Shown here: one piece after another, positions 25,487 through 34,898 of the stretch
Numbering within the stretch: the first letter of the stretch is position 1
Layout of the letters: every line of letters starts with the position of its first letter
The notes under the pieces: generated by a model
What the model was told of the DNA's origin: nothing
Seen by the model: only the letters and a program-made list of their open reading frames with translations
Database searches by the model: none
Made by a program: the position numbers and the translations under genes
Assembly (NCBI GenBank): GCA_038117225.1
Contig: JAYOFM010000008.1
Location: forward strand, 1-54,755
Direction: 5' to 3'
DNA: 54,755 nucleotides
Source: JAYOFM01 sp038117225
Lineage (GTDB): Bacteria > Pseudomonadota > Alphaproteobacteria > Rhodospirillales > Casp-alpha2

Positions 25487-26615
25487 TTATCCCGCGCCCG
25501 CGGCTTCCTCGTCGGCACCCTTGACCCGGGCGGCAAGGGCCGCCTCCATGAATTGGTCGAGGTCGCCATCAAGGACCGCCTGTGTGTTGGAGGTTTCCAC
25601 CTCCGTGCGCAGGTCCTTGACCATCTGATAGGGTTGCAAAACGTAAGATCGAATCTGATGCCCCCAACCGATATCGGTCTTGGCGTCCTGCAGGGCCTGC
25701 GCCTCGTTCTCGCGCCGCTGTAGTTCCGCCTCGTACAGCCGCGCCTTCAACATGGACATGGCCTGAGCGCGGTTCTTGTGTTGTGAACGGTCATTTTGGC
25801 ACTGCACGACGATCCCGGTCGGAATGTGGGTCATGCGGACGGCCGAATCGGTCTTGTTGACGTGCTGGCCGCCGGCGCCCGATGCCCGGTAGGTGTCGAT
25901 GCGCAGGTCCTTGTCATCGATCTCGATTTCGATGGCGTCGTCGATGGATGGATAAATCCAAGCCGAGGCGAAACTGGTGTGTCGGCGCGCCGATGAGTCG
26001 TACGGCGAGATGCGGACCAGTCGATGGACGCCGGACTCCGTCTTCATCCAGCCATAGGCATTGTCGCCCTTGATCAGCAAGGTCGCCGATTTCAACCCGG
26101 CTTCCTCGCCCGGACTCTCCTCGATCCATTCGACCTTATAGCCATGCGCGTCGGCCCAGCGGCCGTACATGCGCACCAGCATCTCGGCCCAGTCCTGCGC
26201 CTCGGTGCCGCCGGCACCGGCGTGAATTTCCAAGTAGCAATCGTTGCCATCGGCCTCGCCCGACAACAGCGTCGCCAGTTCCGCCTTGGCCATGCGGTCG
26301 CGCAGTCCGCTCAACGCCGCCTCGGCCTCGGCGATGACGGCGGTGTCATCCTCCATCTCGCCGAGCTCGATCAGTTCCACATTGTCGGCAAGTTCGCGCT
26401 CGGTGATTTCGATATCGTTGATGCCGTTATCGACCTGGGTGCGTTCGCGCATCAAGGCCTGGGCCTTGTCGGGATCGTTCCAAAGGTCCGGGTCCTCGGC
26501 GAGGGCGTTCAGTTCATCGAGCCGGCGTTTGGCCTGATCGTAGTCAAAGATGCCTCCTCAGCAGCACAAGCGACTGCTTGATCTGCTCAACGACGGCTTC
26601 GGTCTCTGCGCGCAT
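25487..26615 (-). CDS. prfB: Peptide chain release factor 2 with programmed +1 frameshift
   Basis: RF2 releases peptides at UGA and UAA. The gene is read in two frames: 23 codons from the ATG at 26615 (MRAETEAVVEQ...RRHL), an in-frame UGA at 26546-26544, then after a +1 shift the remaining 352 residues. This gives a product of 375, close to the 365 of E. coli. The catalytic GGQ is in SGAGGQHVNKTDSA and the codon-recognition motif is SPYDSSARRHTS (SPF-type). An annotation that starts at the internal ATG at 26455 would lose about 53 residues. Confidence 0.96.
26544..26558 (-). promoter_or_regulatory. prfB autoregulatory frameshift site
   Basis: On the minus strand an internal Shine-Dalgarno AGGAGG (26558-26553) is followed by a three-base spacer (CAT) and the slippery sequence CTTTGAC, with the UGA stop at 26546-26544. 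This is the classical RF2 arrangement in both sequence and spacing. When RF2 is scarce, slow termination at UGA lets the ribosome slip by +1 and make more RF2. Confidence 0.95.
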
Positions 26616-26757
26616 GGGCGTTCCCTCAATCGATTGCGCTTCCCTATCGCGGCGAACGGGGCCCGGTCAAGACACGGCACGTTGCGCAGGTTGACACGCG
26701 GAGCCGCCGTTGCAACGCTCGCCGCCGCTTGCGGTACACCAATGGGGAGAACGGGAC

Positions 26758-27729
26758 ATGCAATTCAAATGGCTGGGGCGGACCGGCGTTCAGGTTTCCG
26801 AACTCTGCTTCGGCACCATGTCGTTCGGCGGCGACGCGGACGAGGCGGAATCGGCCCGCATGTACGCCGCCACCCGCGACCTCGGCATCAATTTCTACGA
26901 TTGCGCCAACGGTTATTCCAAGGGCAAGGCGGAAACCATTCTCGGCAAGTTGATGGCCGGCGAGCGGGACCAGTTGGTAATCACCTCCAAATGCTTCGTG
27001 CCCATGAGCGACGACATCAACGATCGCGGCGCCAGCCGCCGCCACATCGCGCAAGCGGTCGAAGCCAGTCTGAGGCGCCTCGGCACCGACCGCCTCGACG
27101 TCCTGTTCATGCACCGCTGGGACACCCGGACGCCGCTCGAGGAAACACTGCGCGCGCTGGAAAAGCTGGTCGACGACGGCAAGGTGCTCTACTTGGGCGC
27201 CAGCAACTACGCAGCCTGGCAGATCGCCACCGGTCTTGGCATTTCGGCCCGCACCGGTGGGCCGCGCTTCGATGTCATTCAACCCATGTACAATCTGGTC
27301 AAGCGTCAGGTGGAGGTCGAGATGCTGCCGCTGGCCGAGACCGAGGGCCTCGGCGTCATCACCTACAGCCCCGTCGGTGGCGGCCTATTGAGCGGCAAGT
27401 ACGGGCCGGGCGAGCGCCCCGACGCGGGGCGGTTGACCTCGAACAAGGAATACATCAAACGCTATGGCGAGGACTGGGTGTTCGACACCGCCGGCGCCTT
27501 TACGGATTTTGCCAAGGCCAAGGGGATTCATCCAGTCAGTCTGGCCGTCGCCTGGGTCGCCGCCCACCCGGCGGTGACATGCCCCATCGTCGGCGCACGC
27601 AGCCTGGAGCAGTTGGGACCGTCCCTCGACGCCATCAATGTCGACATGACGCCGGACCTGCGCGCGGAAATATCAGCTCTCAGCCGCACCCCGCCGCCGG
27701 CGACCGATCGCTTGGAAGAACAGGATTAA
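26758..27729 (+). CDS. Aldo/keto reductase
   Basis: This 323-residue NADPH-dependent TIM-barrel oxidoreductase starts MQFKWLGRTGVQVSELCFGTMSFGG. The catalytic tetrad is visible: Asp and Tyr in NFYDCANGYSKGKAE (residues about 47-62), Lys in VITSK and His in LFMHRWD. It resembles the YajO/Tas-like subgroup, and the substrate is unknown. The ATG at 26758 follows a GGGGAGAAC ribosome-binding site. It lies on the opposite strand to both prfB and the PBP1A gene and so interrupts what is usually a contiguous gene pair. Confidence 0.92.
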   Translation: MQFKWLGRTGVQVSELCFGTMSFGGDADEAESARMYAATRDLGINFYDCANGYSKGKAETILGKLMAGERDQLVITSKCFVPMSDDINDRGASRRHIAQAVEASLRRLGTDRLDVLFMHRWDTRTPLEETLRALEKLVDDGKVLYLGASNYAAWQIATGLGISARTGGPRFDVIQPMYNLVKRQVEVEMLPLAETEGLGVITYSPVGGGLLSGKYGPGERPDAGRLTSNKEYIKRYGEDWVFDTAGAFTDFAKAKGIHPVSLAVAWVAAHPAVTCPIVGARSLEQLGPSLDAINVDMTPDLRAEISALSRTPPPATDRLEEQD

Positions 27730-27759
27730 GAGGATTTGGCCGCGCGACCGATCGACGGA

Positions 27760-30213
27760 TTAGTAGAGCCCGCCGGTTCCCGTTGTCGGCGTGCCGCCGC
27801 CGGCGATTCCGCCTTCCGGGGCCCAGGTTTCCCCCCTGATGACGGTAGCCTCGCCCGTCGGCACGGTGCCCGGCTTGAAGGCTTCCAGTATGACGCCCTC
27901 GTCGCCCGGCCGCGCCAGGCGACCGGTCTTTGAATCGACGCGCACCAATCGGATGCCGGGCGGGATGCGGAACGGTATAGACGGCGCATTCTTCAGGGCG
28001 TCGATCATGAAGTCCCGAAATATCGGTGCCGCGACCGAGGATCCGGTTTCGCGCCGGCCAAGCGGCGTCGGCTCGTCGAGGCCGGCGAAGACGCCGACCG
28101 CAAGATCAGGCGAAAAGCCCATGAACCAGGTATCGCGCTCTTCGTTCGTGGTGCCGGTCTTGCCGGCCAACGGCTTACCGACGGCGCGGATGCGCCGCCC
28201 AGTGCCGCGCTGCACCACCCCGATCAAGATATTGACCACCTGATAGGCGCTGCCGGGATCTGTCACCTGCTCGCGATTGTCCGGGACCGCCGGCACTGGC
28301 TGGCGGCTCCAGCGTCGCACGCGACAGTCCTGGCAGGGCCGGGCGTCGTGGCGGAACACGGTGCGACCCTTGCGGTCCTGAATGCGGTCGATGAAGGTCG
28401 GCGTGATGCGCTTGCCGCCGTTAACCAACATGGCATAGGCCGTAGTCAGGCGCATCAGGGAAGTTTCTCCGGCGCCCAGTGACATGGCCAGGGTTTGTTG
28501 CATTTCATTGACGATGCCGAAGCGTTCGGCGTATTCGGCGACCCGTTCCATGCCGATGGTCTGGGCCAGGCGCACGGTCATCAGGTTGCGCGATTTCTCG
28601 ATGCCGAGACGCATGGTCGAGGGGCCGTAGAATTTCTTGGTGTAGTTGGCGGGTCGCCACTTGGGCAGGCCCGGCCCCTGGTCGATGACGAAGGGCGCGT
28701 CGAGGATCAGGGTCGCCGGGGTATAGCCGGCGTCCATCGCCGCGAGGTAGACGAACGGCTTGAACGCGGAACCGGGCTGCCGCTTCGCCTGGGTCGCCCG
28801 GTTGAACTGGCTCTTGTCATAGTCGTAGCCGCCGACCATGGCGAGCACGCGCCCGGTGTGCGGATCCATGGCGACGATGGCGCCCTCGATTTCCGGAATC
28901 TGGTATAGCCCGTAGGTGCCCGCCGGATAGGCCTTGTCGTCCGCATCCTTCAATACTGGCGCCGTGATAATGACATCGCCGGGCCGCAGGGCGTCGGACG
29001 CCTTCTTGATGCCGGGGCCCCGCTTGCGGTCCTCCAGACGCTGGCGCGCCCATTTCAACTCAACCAATGGAATCGTGCCGACGCCACCGTCCGCCAGCCC
29101 AATGGATGCCGTCGCGTCATCGACGCTCCGCACCACGGCCAGAGTGCGCTCGCCGATGCCCTTCGGCGCTTTCACCGTCGCCAGATAGGTCCGCCACTGG
29201 GTCGAGACATCGAAACGCTGCCCCTCGGGCGCGCGGGCGATGGGACCGGCATAACCGTGGCGGCGGTCGTAGGCTTCCAGGCCGCGGCGCAACGCCTTCA
29301 CCGCCGCTTCCTGCAGCCGCGGATCGACGGTGGTGCGCACCGACAATCCGCCCTTGTATAATTCGTCCTCGCCATAGCGGGCGACCAGATCGCGGCGCAC
29401 TTCCTCGGCGAAGTAGGCTGCCTCGACGAAGGATATCTCCTTGCGCTTTGTGGTGACCAACGGCCAGTTGCGCGACCGCTCGGCCAGCTCGGCGGATATC
29501 GCGCCATCCTCGAGCATGCGACCGATGACCCAGTCGCGGCGGTTCTTGGCCGCTTCGCGTTTGGTCACCGGATTATAATTGTTGGGGGCCTTGGGCAGCG
29601 CCGCCAGATAGGCCGCTTCGGGGATGTTGAGTTCAATCAGGGATTTGTTGAAGTAGTTCAACGCCGCCGCGGCAACGCCGTAGGATTCATAACCGAGATA
29701 AATCTCGTTGAGATAGAGCTCGAGGATCAAATCCTTGGGAAACGCGCGCTCGATGCGGAACGCCAGGATTGCTTCCTTGACCTTGCGGGCGATGGAAACC
29801 TCGTTGGTCAGCAGGAAGTTCTTCGCCACCTGCTGGGTGATGGTCGAGGCACCGACCGGCCGCCGGCCGCTGCCGATGTTCTTGATGTTCAGAACGACGG
29901 CGCGCAACACGCCCAGAAAATCAATGCCCGGATGGCTGTAGAAGGTCTTGTCCTCGGCCGACAGAAACGCCGCGATGACGTGTTTGGGGATCGCTTCCAG
30001 CGGAACGAAGACACGTTTCTCGATGGCGAATTCGGTCAATAACTGACCATCGCCGGCGTGAACGCGGGTCATCACGGACGGCTTATAGTCCGCCAACTGT
30101 CGATAATCAGGGAGATCACGGCCGTAGGTGTGCAGCGCCCACACCACGCCACCACCGGCGACGGCGGTGCCGAGCACGAGCAAAACAATGATGGTGACGA
30201 AGGCACGCAGCAT
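27760..30213 (-). CDS. mrcA: Penicillin-binding protein 1A (bifunctional glycosyltransferase/transpeptidase)
   Basis: This class A PBP of 817 residues polymerises and crosslinks peptidoglycan. It has an N-terminal membrane anchor (residues about 5-28). The GT51 domain carries EDKTFYSHPGID and GASTITQQVAKNFLL. An OB-like insertion with the VRTTVDPRLQ region follows. The transpeptidase domain has the serine motif SAFKPFVYLAAMD, the SxN motif KSRNLM and the KTGT box GKTGTTNE. The C-terminus ends in a short Gly/Thr-rich tail. An AGAAGGGG ribosome-binding site precedes the ATG. Confidence 0.96.
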   Translation of the reverse strand: MLRAFVTIIVLLVLGTAVAGGGVVWALHTYGRDLPDYRQLADYKPSVMTRVHAGDGQLLTEFAIEKRVFVPLEAIPKHVIAAFLSAEDKTFYSHPGIDFLGVLRAVVLNIKNIGSGRRPVGASTITQQVAKNFLLTNEVSIARKVKEAILAFRIERAFPKDLILELYLNEIYLGYESYGVAAAALNYFNKSLIELNIPEAAYLAALPKAPNNYNPVTKREAAKNRRDWVIGRMLEDGAISAELAERSRNWPLVTTKRKEISFVEAAYFAEEVRRDLVARYGEDELYKGGLSVRTTVDPRLQEAAVKALRRGLEAYDRRHGYAGPIARAPEGQRFDVSTQWRTYLATVKAPKGIGERTLAVVRSVDDATASIGLADGGVGTIPLVELKWARQRLEDRKRGPGIKKASDALRPGDVIITAPVLKDADDKAYPAGTYGLYQIPEIEGAIVAMDPHTGRVLAMVGGYDYDKSQFNRATQAKRQPGSAFKPFVYLAAMDAGYTPATLILDAPFVIDQGPGLPKWRPANYTKKFYGPSTMRLGIEKSRNLMTVRLAQTIGMERVAEYAERFGIVNEMQQTLAMSLGAGETSLMRLTTAYAMLVNGGKRITPTFIDRIQDRKGRTVFRHDARPCQDCRVRRWSRQPVPAVPDNREQVTDPGSAYQVVNILIGVVQRGTGRRIRAVGKPLAGKTGTTNEERDTWFMGFSPDLAVGVFAGLDEPTPLGRRETGSSVAAPIFRDFMIDALKNAPSIPFRIPPGIRLVRVDSKTGRLARPGDEGVILEAFKPGTVPTGEATVIRGETWAPEGGIAGGGTPTTGTGGLY

Positions 30214-30445
30214 GATCGGGCCCCTTCTAACACACCCACCCCGGTCGGGTCAGGCCGATTTTTCGTTACAAATTGTGGCGGATTTTCGGCTGGCGTGACC
30301 TACGACCGACGCTGTGCTTCGTCGACGCATCCGAATATGTTGTTATGCACAGGGTTTCCCCCCGTGGAAAACCCTGTGATTATTCAATCTCGCGGGCGCA
30401 TACATCCCGCGTCGCGGCAATATTCTTGTGGATCGTGATTAGTCG
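30214..30445. other. Divergent intergenic region with inverted repeat
   Basis: This region separates mrcA and the kinase genes, which are transcribed away from it. It contains a perfect ten-base inverted repeat CACAGGGTTT (30348-30357) / AAACCCTGTG (30369-30378) and, overlapping it, one TTATGCACA (30343-30351) that fits the DnaA-box consensus. The palindrome could be an operator. No T-run follows it on either strand, so it does not look like an intrinsic terminator. Confidence 0.45.
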
Positions 30446-31663
30446 ATGGAACGACTTGAGCATTTCGCGTCGTTGATCGGGGGATGGTTCTGGGAAACCG
30501 ATGCCGAGCATCGCTTTACCTATATGAGCGACAGCGTCGAGTCGATCACGGGTGTCGCCGCCGATTGGCACTACGGTCGTAGCCGGGTTGACATCAAGAG
30601 CGACGGCGTCGACCCCGAGACGTGGACGAAACACCTGGACACGCTGGCCGCACGCCAACCGTTTACGGACTTCGTGTTCGAACGCAGCGGGCCCGATGGC
30701 CAACGCTGGCTGTCGACCAGCGGCGAGCCGGTGTTCAGCACGGATGGTGTTTTCACCGGCTATCGGGGAATCGCCCGTGACGTTACTTCCTCGGTAGTCC
30801 TGGAACAGCGTAGCGAGTGGTTCTCCTCGATCGTCGATGAATTGAACGAAATCATTTCGCTGTGGGGTCCTGATGGTCGGCTGATTGTCTGTAATCAGGC
30901 TTTCAAGACTCTCAACAAGGGCTTGGAACACGTTTCGACACCGGGGACCCCCTACGAGACGTTTCTGCGCGAAGGAGTCGCGAAGGGCTTGTTCCCAGAT
31001 GCGGCGGGCGACGAAAATCAGTGGGTATCGAAGTATATCGAGCAACATCGCGCCCCAAAGGGACCCGTCGAAGTCGCGGTCTGGGACGGACGCGTACTGC
31101 TGGTCGACACGCAGCGTTTGGCGGGCGGAGTCATGGCCCGAGTCGGCATCGACATCACCGACGTCAAGAGAACCGAAATCGAACTACGCAAGGCCAAGGA
31201 CGCCGCCGACGCAGCGCAGGCGCAACTTTATGATGCCATTGAGATGATCGACGAAGGGTTCGTCTACTTCGATCCGGATGACAAGCTGAAACTCTGCAAC
31301 GACCGCTATAAGGAATACTATCCCAAATCGGCGGACGTTATCGTGCCCGGTGCGCGCTTCGAGGATATCATCCGCATCGGTGCCGAACGCGGCGAATACC
31401 CCGCCGCCGTCGGGCGCATCGACGAATGGATCGCCGAACGCATGATTGCCCACCGTGCCGCCAACAGCGTCATTGAACAGCAACTGGACGACGGACGCTG
31501 GCTCAAGATCGCCGAGCGCCGAACATCGGAGGGCGGTATCGTCGGCTTCCGCGTCGACATCACAGAACTGAAAACGGCGCAACAGAACGCGGAGCCGGCA
31601 AGATGGAATTGGAAGACACGCCATTTCACCTGGACGATGTCCTCAACCACGTATCGACCGTGA
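30446..31663 (+). pseudogene. Sensor part of a disrupted hybrid histidine kinase (three PAS domains)
   Basis: This 405-residue frame holds three PAS modules: residues about 1-115 (GGWFWETDAEHRFTYMSDS), 125-240 (NEIISLWGPDGRLIVCNQAFK) and 262-380 (IDEGFVYFDPDDKLKLCNDRYKEYY). Each of the last two ends in a typical DIT linker (VDITELKTAQQNAE). At that point a kinase would continue into a DHp helix with the phospho-acceptor His. Instead the frame runs on for about 20 unrelated residues and stops. The downstream kinase core is in another frame. The missing segment is about 65-75 residues. It could be a true deletion in this lineage or an assembly error. Confidence 0.8.
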
Positions 31664-32946
31664 TCCGGCCCATGGCCGAGGGAAAACATCTAGAGTTCCG
31701 CATTGAGCCAGGTCCGGACCTGCCATCGGCCTTACGGGGCGACCCGTTGCGACTCGGTCAGGTGTTGACCAATCTCGCTGGCAACGCGGTCAAGTTCACG
31801 GAGTCTGGCGAGATCGTCGTTGGCATCACGGTCGAGGGTGCCGACGACTTGTCGACGACGTTGCGCTTTAGCGTCCGCGACACCGGCATCGGTCTAGAGG
31901 CGGCGCGACGACAGCATCTGTTCGACGCTTTCACCCAGGCCGACGGGTCGACGACGCGGCAATTCGGTGGCACCGGCTTGGGCCTCGCCATCTGTCGAAA
32001 TCTGGTCGAATTGATGGACGGCGACATCGGCGTCGACAGCACGCCTGGAAGGGGCAGCACGTTTACCTTTACTGCCCGCTTCGGCAACGTAGACACAATT
32101 CCCGCGGCCGCCCCGGCGGAGACTCGTGCCGCCGAGGCTCCCCGGCTCGATGGTGTTCAGGTGCTGCTGGTTGAAGACAACGAAATCAACCGTCAAGTCG
32201 CGCGCGAGATACTCACCGACGCGGGCGCCACGGTGACCGAGGCGGAAAACGGCCGCGCTGGATTTGACATGGCGATGTCGAACGCCCGCGACATCGATAT
32301 TATTTTGATGGACCTACAGATGCCGATCATGGATGGCTTCGAGGCAACCGAAGCAATCCTGGAATGCCTCGGCGACGCGGCACCGCCGATCGTCGCCATG
32401 ACCGCCCACGTCATGGAAGAGGAACGCCGGAATTGCCTCAACGCTGGCATGAAGGATCACATCTCCAAGCCGCTGTCGTCGACGAATTTACTCAGCGCGA
32501 TTACCCGACATGCGCGGCGGCGTGTCGATGCCGAACCGGTGCCACCGGGAACCCCCAAGCCGGAAGCAAACGTGACCTCGAAATTGGCCGATGTGCCGCG
32601 CGAATCACCGTATGATTTGACCGACGCCGTGGAACGCCTCGGTCTCGACGAGGCCACGGTCATCGAAATTCTCAACAATTTCCGCGACCGCTACCGTAAC
32701 CTTCGCGACGACATGGCGCCGTTGCTGGCGGATGGCGACCTGGCGGCGTTGGCGGCACTGGCACACAGCATCAAGGGAGCGTCGGGTAGCATCGGCGCCA
32801 ACCGGGTCCACGCGGCCAGCGCGGCGCTCGAACATGCCGCCCGTGACGGCGACGACGCGGCGGCGCGACGACTGGCGGTGGAACTTGACGAAGCGCTTGC
32901 GGCGCTTGGTCATGCCCTGGTTGCGGCGGGCCATAGCGCCGACTAG
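31603..32946 (+). pseudogene. Catalytic part of the disrupted hybrid kinase (HATPase-REC-HPt)
   Basis: The 447-residue frame begins MELEDTPFHLDDVL, which is what normally follows the DHp domain (the bases just upstream read AGK in this frame). It contains HATPase_c with N box NLAGNAVKFTESGE, G1 DTGIGL and G2 GGTGLGLAI. A receiver domain follows (VLLVEDNEINRQ, phospho-Asp in LMDLQMP, Lys in ISKP), then an HPt domain with HSIKGASGS. A GGAG eight bases before the ATG could allow restart, so a separate protein is possible. Without a DHp histidine it cannot autophosphorylate in the usual way. REC and HPt residues are intact. Confidence 0.8.
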
Positions 32947-32962
32947 AAGATCGACAATCGGC

Positions 32963-34348
32963 TTAACGCAGCCGGGCCTGTTCAACGCCCTCGAAATATT
33001 GTGTGGCGGCGCGAGTGACCGCTTCGGCGATGCGCTTGCGATAGCCCTTTGAACTGAGCTGTCGTTCATCGGTCCGGTTGGACAGAAATCCCATTTCCAG
33101 CAGAACCGACGGCACGTCCGGCGCCTTGAGAACGCGGAAGCCAGCGAAACGATGGGTGTTTCGCAGCACCTTCGTCCGCGTTTTCAACTCCCGCACCAGC
33201 AATGACGCGAATTGCACCGATCGGTTCATGGTTTCCCGTTGTGCCAGATCGATCAGGATATTCGTCACTTCCGGGCTTTCGCCGGACAGGTCGACACCAT
33301 CGATAACGTCGGATTTGTTCTCCCGCTCGGCCAGTTGCGCCGCTTCCCGGTCCGAGGCCTTTTCAGACAGGGTATAGACCGAGGGACCGCTTACGGCGGT
33401 ATCGCGCAGGGAATCCGCGTGTAACGAAATGAACAGGTCGGCGCCGCTGTCGCGGGCGATCTTGACCCGGTCCTGCAGTTTAATGAAGACGTCGCGGTCG
33501 CGGGTAATGACCACGCGGAACCGGCCCGTGCGTGCCAGTCGATCCTTGATTTCGCGCGCCACGGCGAGCGTGATGTGTTTTTCGTATCGTCCGGTAACGC
33601 CGATGGCACCCGGGTCAGGTCCACCATGGCCGGCATCGATGACGATCACGCGCTTGTGGGCCGGGCGCAGAGGTTCCGGTTTACGGCGCGGCAACGGCAG
33701 TGCCGCGGTCTCCGTTGTCTCCACGGGTTCGGCGGTGGGGGCGGCGGCCGTTTGAGTTACGGGCTGTGACACCGACTGGACGATCACCGGCGGCTGTTGC
33801 GGCGGCGCGCGGCGGACAACGCGCAAAGGCGGCGGCGCGGCAAGCCGTTCGGCGACCAGCAGGGGCGGCGCCGCGACAACGCCACGAAAGGCCGCCACGG
33901 ACGTGCGTTTCAGGTCGATGACCAATCGATAGGCGTTTGCCGTCGATGTCCCGAGCAGGAAAGCTTCGGAAATTGCTGCGGGCGCCGATAGATCGACCAC
34001 CATGCGCGAGGTTCCCGGTTCACGCAGGCCGTAGCGTACGCCTCTGTAAACGCCGGTCGACGGCGGCAATGGCCGTGCCGGCAAGCGCCAGCCGACTTCC
34101 GGCATGTCAATGACGATACGCGCCGGATTGTCGAGGGCGAAGACGCGGAACTTCATCGCCTGGCTGGCATCGATAACCAGCCGCGTGCCATCGCCGTGGC
34201 GCGCGACACGCACATCCGTCACCACCCGTTCGATGCCGGCCGCGGCTGGCGACGCGGAGAGCGCGGCAACGATGATTCCGACAATCATGGTCGCGGCGCC
34301 TGTAAAAGCGAATCGCTTTCCGAAAATTGAACCGCCCAGCAGACGCAT
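32963..34348 (-). CDS. amiC: N-acetylmuramoyl-L-alanine amidase with AMIN domain
   Basis: This periplasmic zinc amidase cleaves the stem peptide from MurNAc during cell separation. From the ATG at 34348 (MRLLGGSIF) it has about 461 residues: a signal peptide ending near SASPAAAG, an AMIN domain at residues about 40-140 that targets it to the septum, and a Pro/Gln/Thr-rich linker. An Amidase_3 domain follows from about 225, with VIVIDAGHGGPDPGAIG, the Glu of YEKHITL, SLHADS and a C-terminal VLLEMGFLSNRTDE. A GGGAC site precedes this ATG; an upstream ATG at 34372 would leave almost no leader after the predicted promoter. Confidence 0.93.
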   Translation of the reverse strand: MRLLGGSIFGKRFAFTGAATMIVGIIVAALSASPAAAGIERVVTDVRVARHGDGTRLVIDASQAMKFRVFALDNPARIVIDMPEVGWRLPARPLPPSTGVYRGVRYGLREPGTSRMVVDLSAPAAISEAFLLGTSTANAYRLVIDLKRTSVAAFRGVVAAPPLLVAERLAAPPPLRVVRRAPPQQPPVIVQSVSQPVTQTAAAPTAEPVETTETAALPLPRRKPEPLRPAHKRVIVIDAGHGGPDPGAIGVTGRYEKHITLAVAREIKDRLARTGRFRVVITRDRDVFIKLQDRVKIARDSGADLFISLHADSLRDTAVSGPSVYTLSEKASDREAAQLAERENKSDVIDGVDLSGESPEVTNILIDLAQRETMNRSVQFASLLVRELKTRTKVLRNTHRFAGFRVLKAPDVPSVLLEMGFLSNRTDERQLSSKGYRKRIAEAVTRAATQYFEGVEQARLR

Positions 34349-34388
34349 ATTGTCCCACATTTGGTGTTTCACACGTCCCGAATCTCTA

Positions 34389-34418
34389 AATATACAGGGA
34401 CTCCGAATGGATATTCAA
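34389..34418 (-). promoter_or_regulatory. Possible sigma70 promoter of the amidase gene
   Basis: On the minus strand TTGAAT (34418-34413) and TATATT (34394-34389) are separated by 18 bases. The predicted transcription start is near 34382, about 34 bases before the preferred start codon. This was found by eye only. Confidence 0.4.
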
Positions 34419-34898
34419 TGCCGCGCCCGGCGGGTCTCGCAGCGACGACGCCACCCGGTCGCACCGATGTCCGACGACGCCCTGGATCGATGCGCCAGAA
34501 CAATTCCATTGTCGAACCAATTCCCTACGGTTATGTTAACGAATGCGCGGTTCGGTGAATATCCGTCCTCGCTTACCGTGTCGCCTTCTTCGGCCCCAGG
34601 ATCGCCAGCCCAAACGGACCAGCTGTCCAAAAAAGACCGGCGGAATTGGCGCGGTGGTGTTTGATTCACGTTAAAGTCGACCGCTCGGGAATGTTTTCCG
34701 CCCGGTCATCAGAGGTTTTTTCCATGCCGGCGTTAGCAGCTCCAATCCCCTTCCGCCCCGGTCCGACAGTTGTCGGGTCGGTGGTGAAGCTTGGGAGCGC
34801 CACCGGTGCAACACATACGCACGCGCCCGCAATTGCGGACGCCGTTCCACTCGAGCGTCTTCCCGATCGCCCGCGCGTGCCCAGGAGTTCAAAGTTCA
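34419..34898. other. Long rne upstream region, no recognised gene
   Basis: About 480 bases lie between the amidase promoter and the RNase E start. Short frames exist on both strands, but none shows recognisable domains or a good ribosome-binding site. RNase E genes often carry long 5' untranslated regions that RNase E itself cleaves to control its own level, so this stretch may be such a leader. No stable hairpin-plus-T-run terminator and no clear -10/-35 pair could be identified with confidence. Confidence 0.4.

Noticed and set aside
30343..30351. Replication-origin function of the DnaA-box-like 9-mer
   Set aside because: Single copy, no AT-rich unwinding region or neighbouring dnaA/dnaN/parAB genes.
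34415..34669. 84-residue minus-strand frame in the rne upstream region
   Set aside because: No domain, no promoter or ribosome-binding site of its own; more likely part of the long leader.
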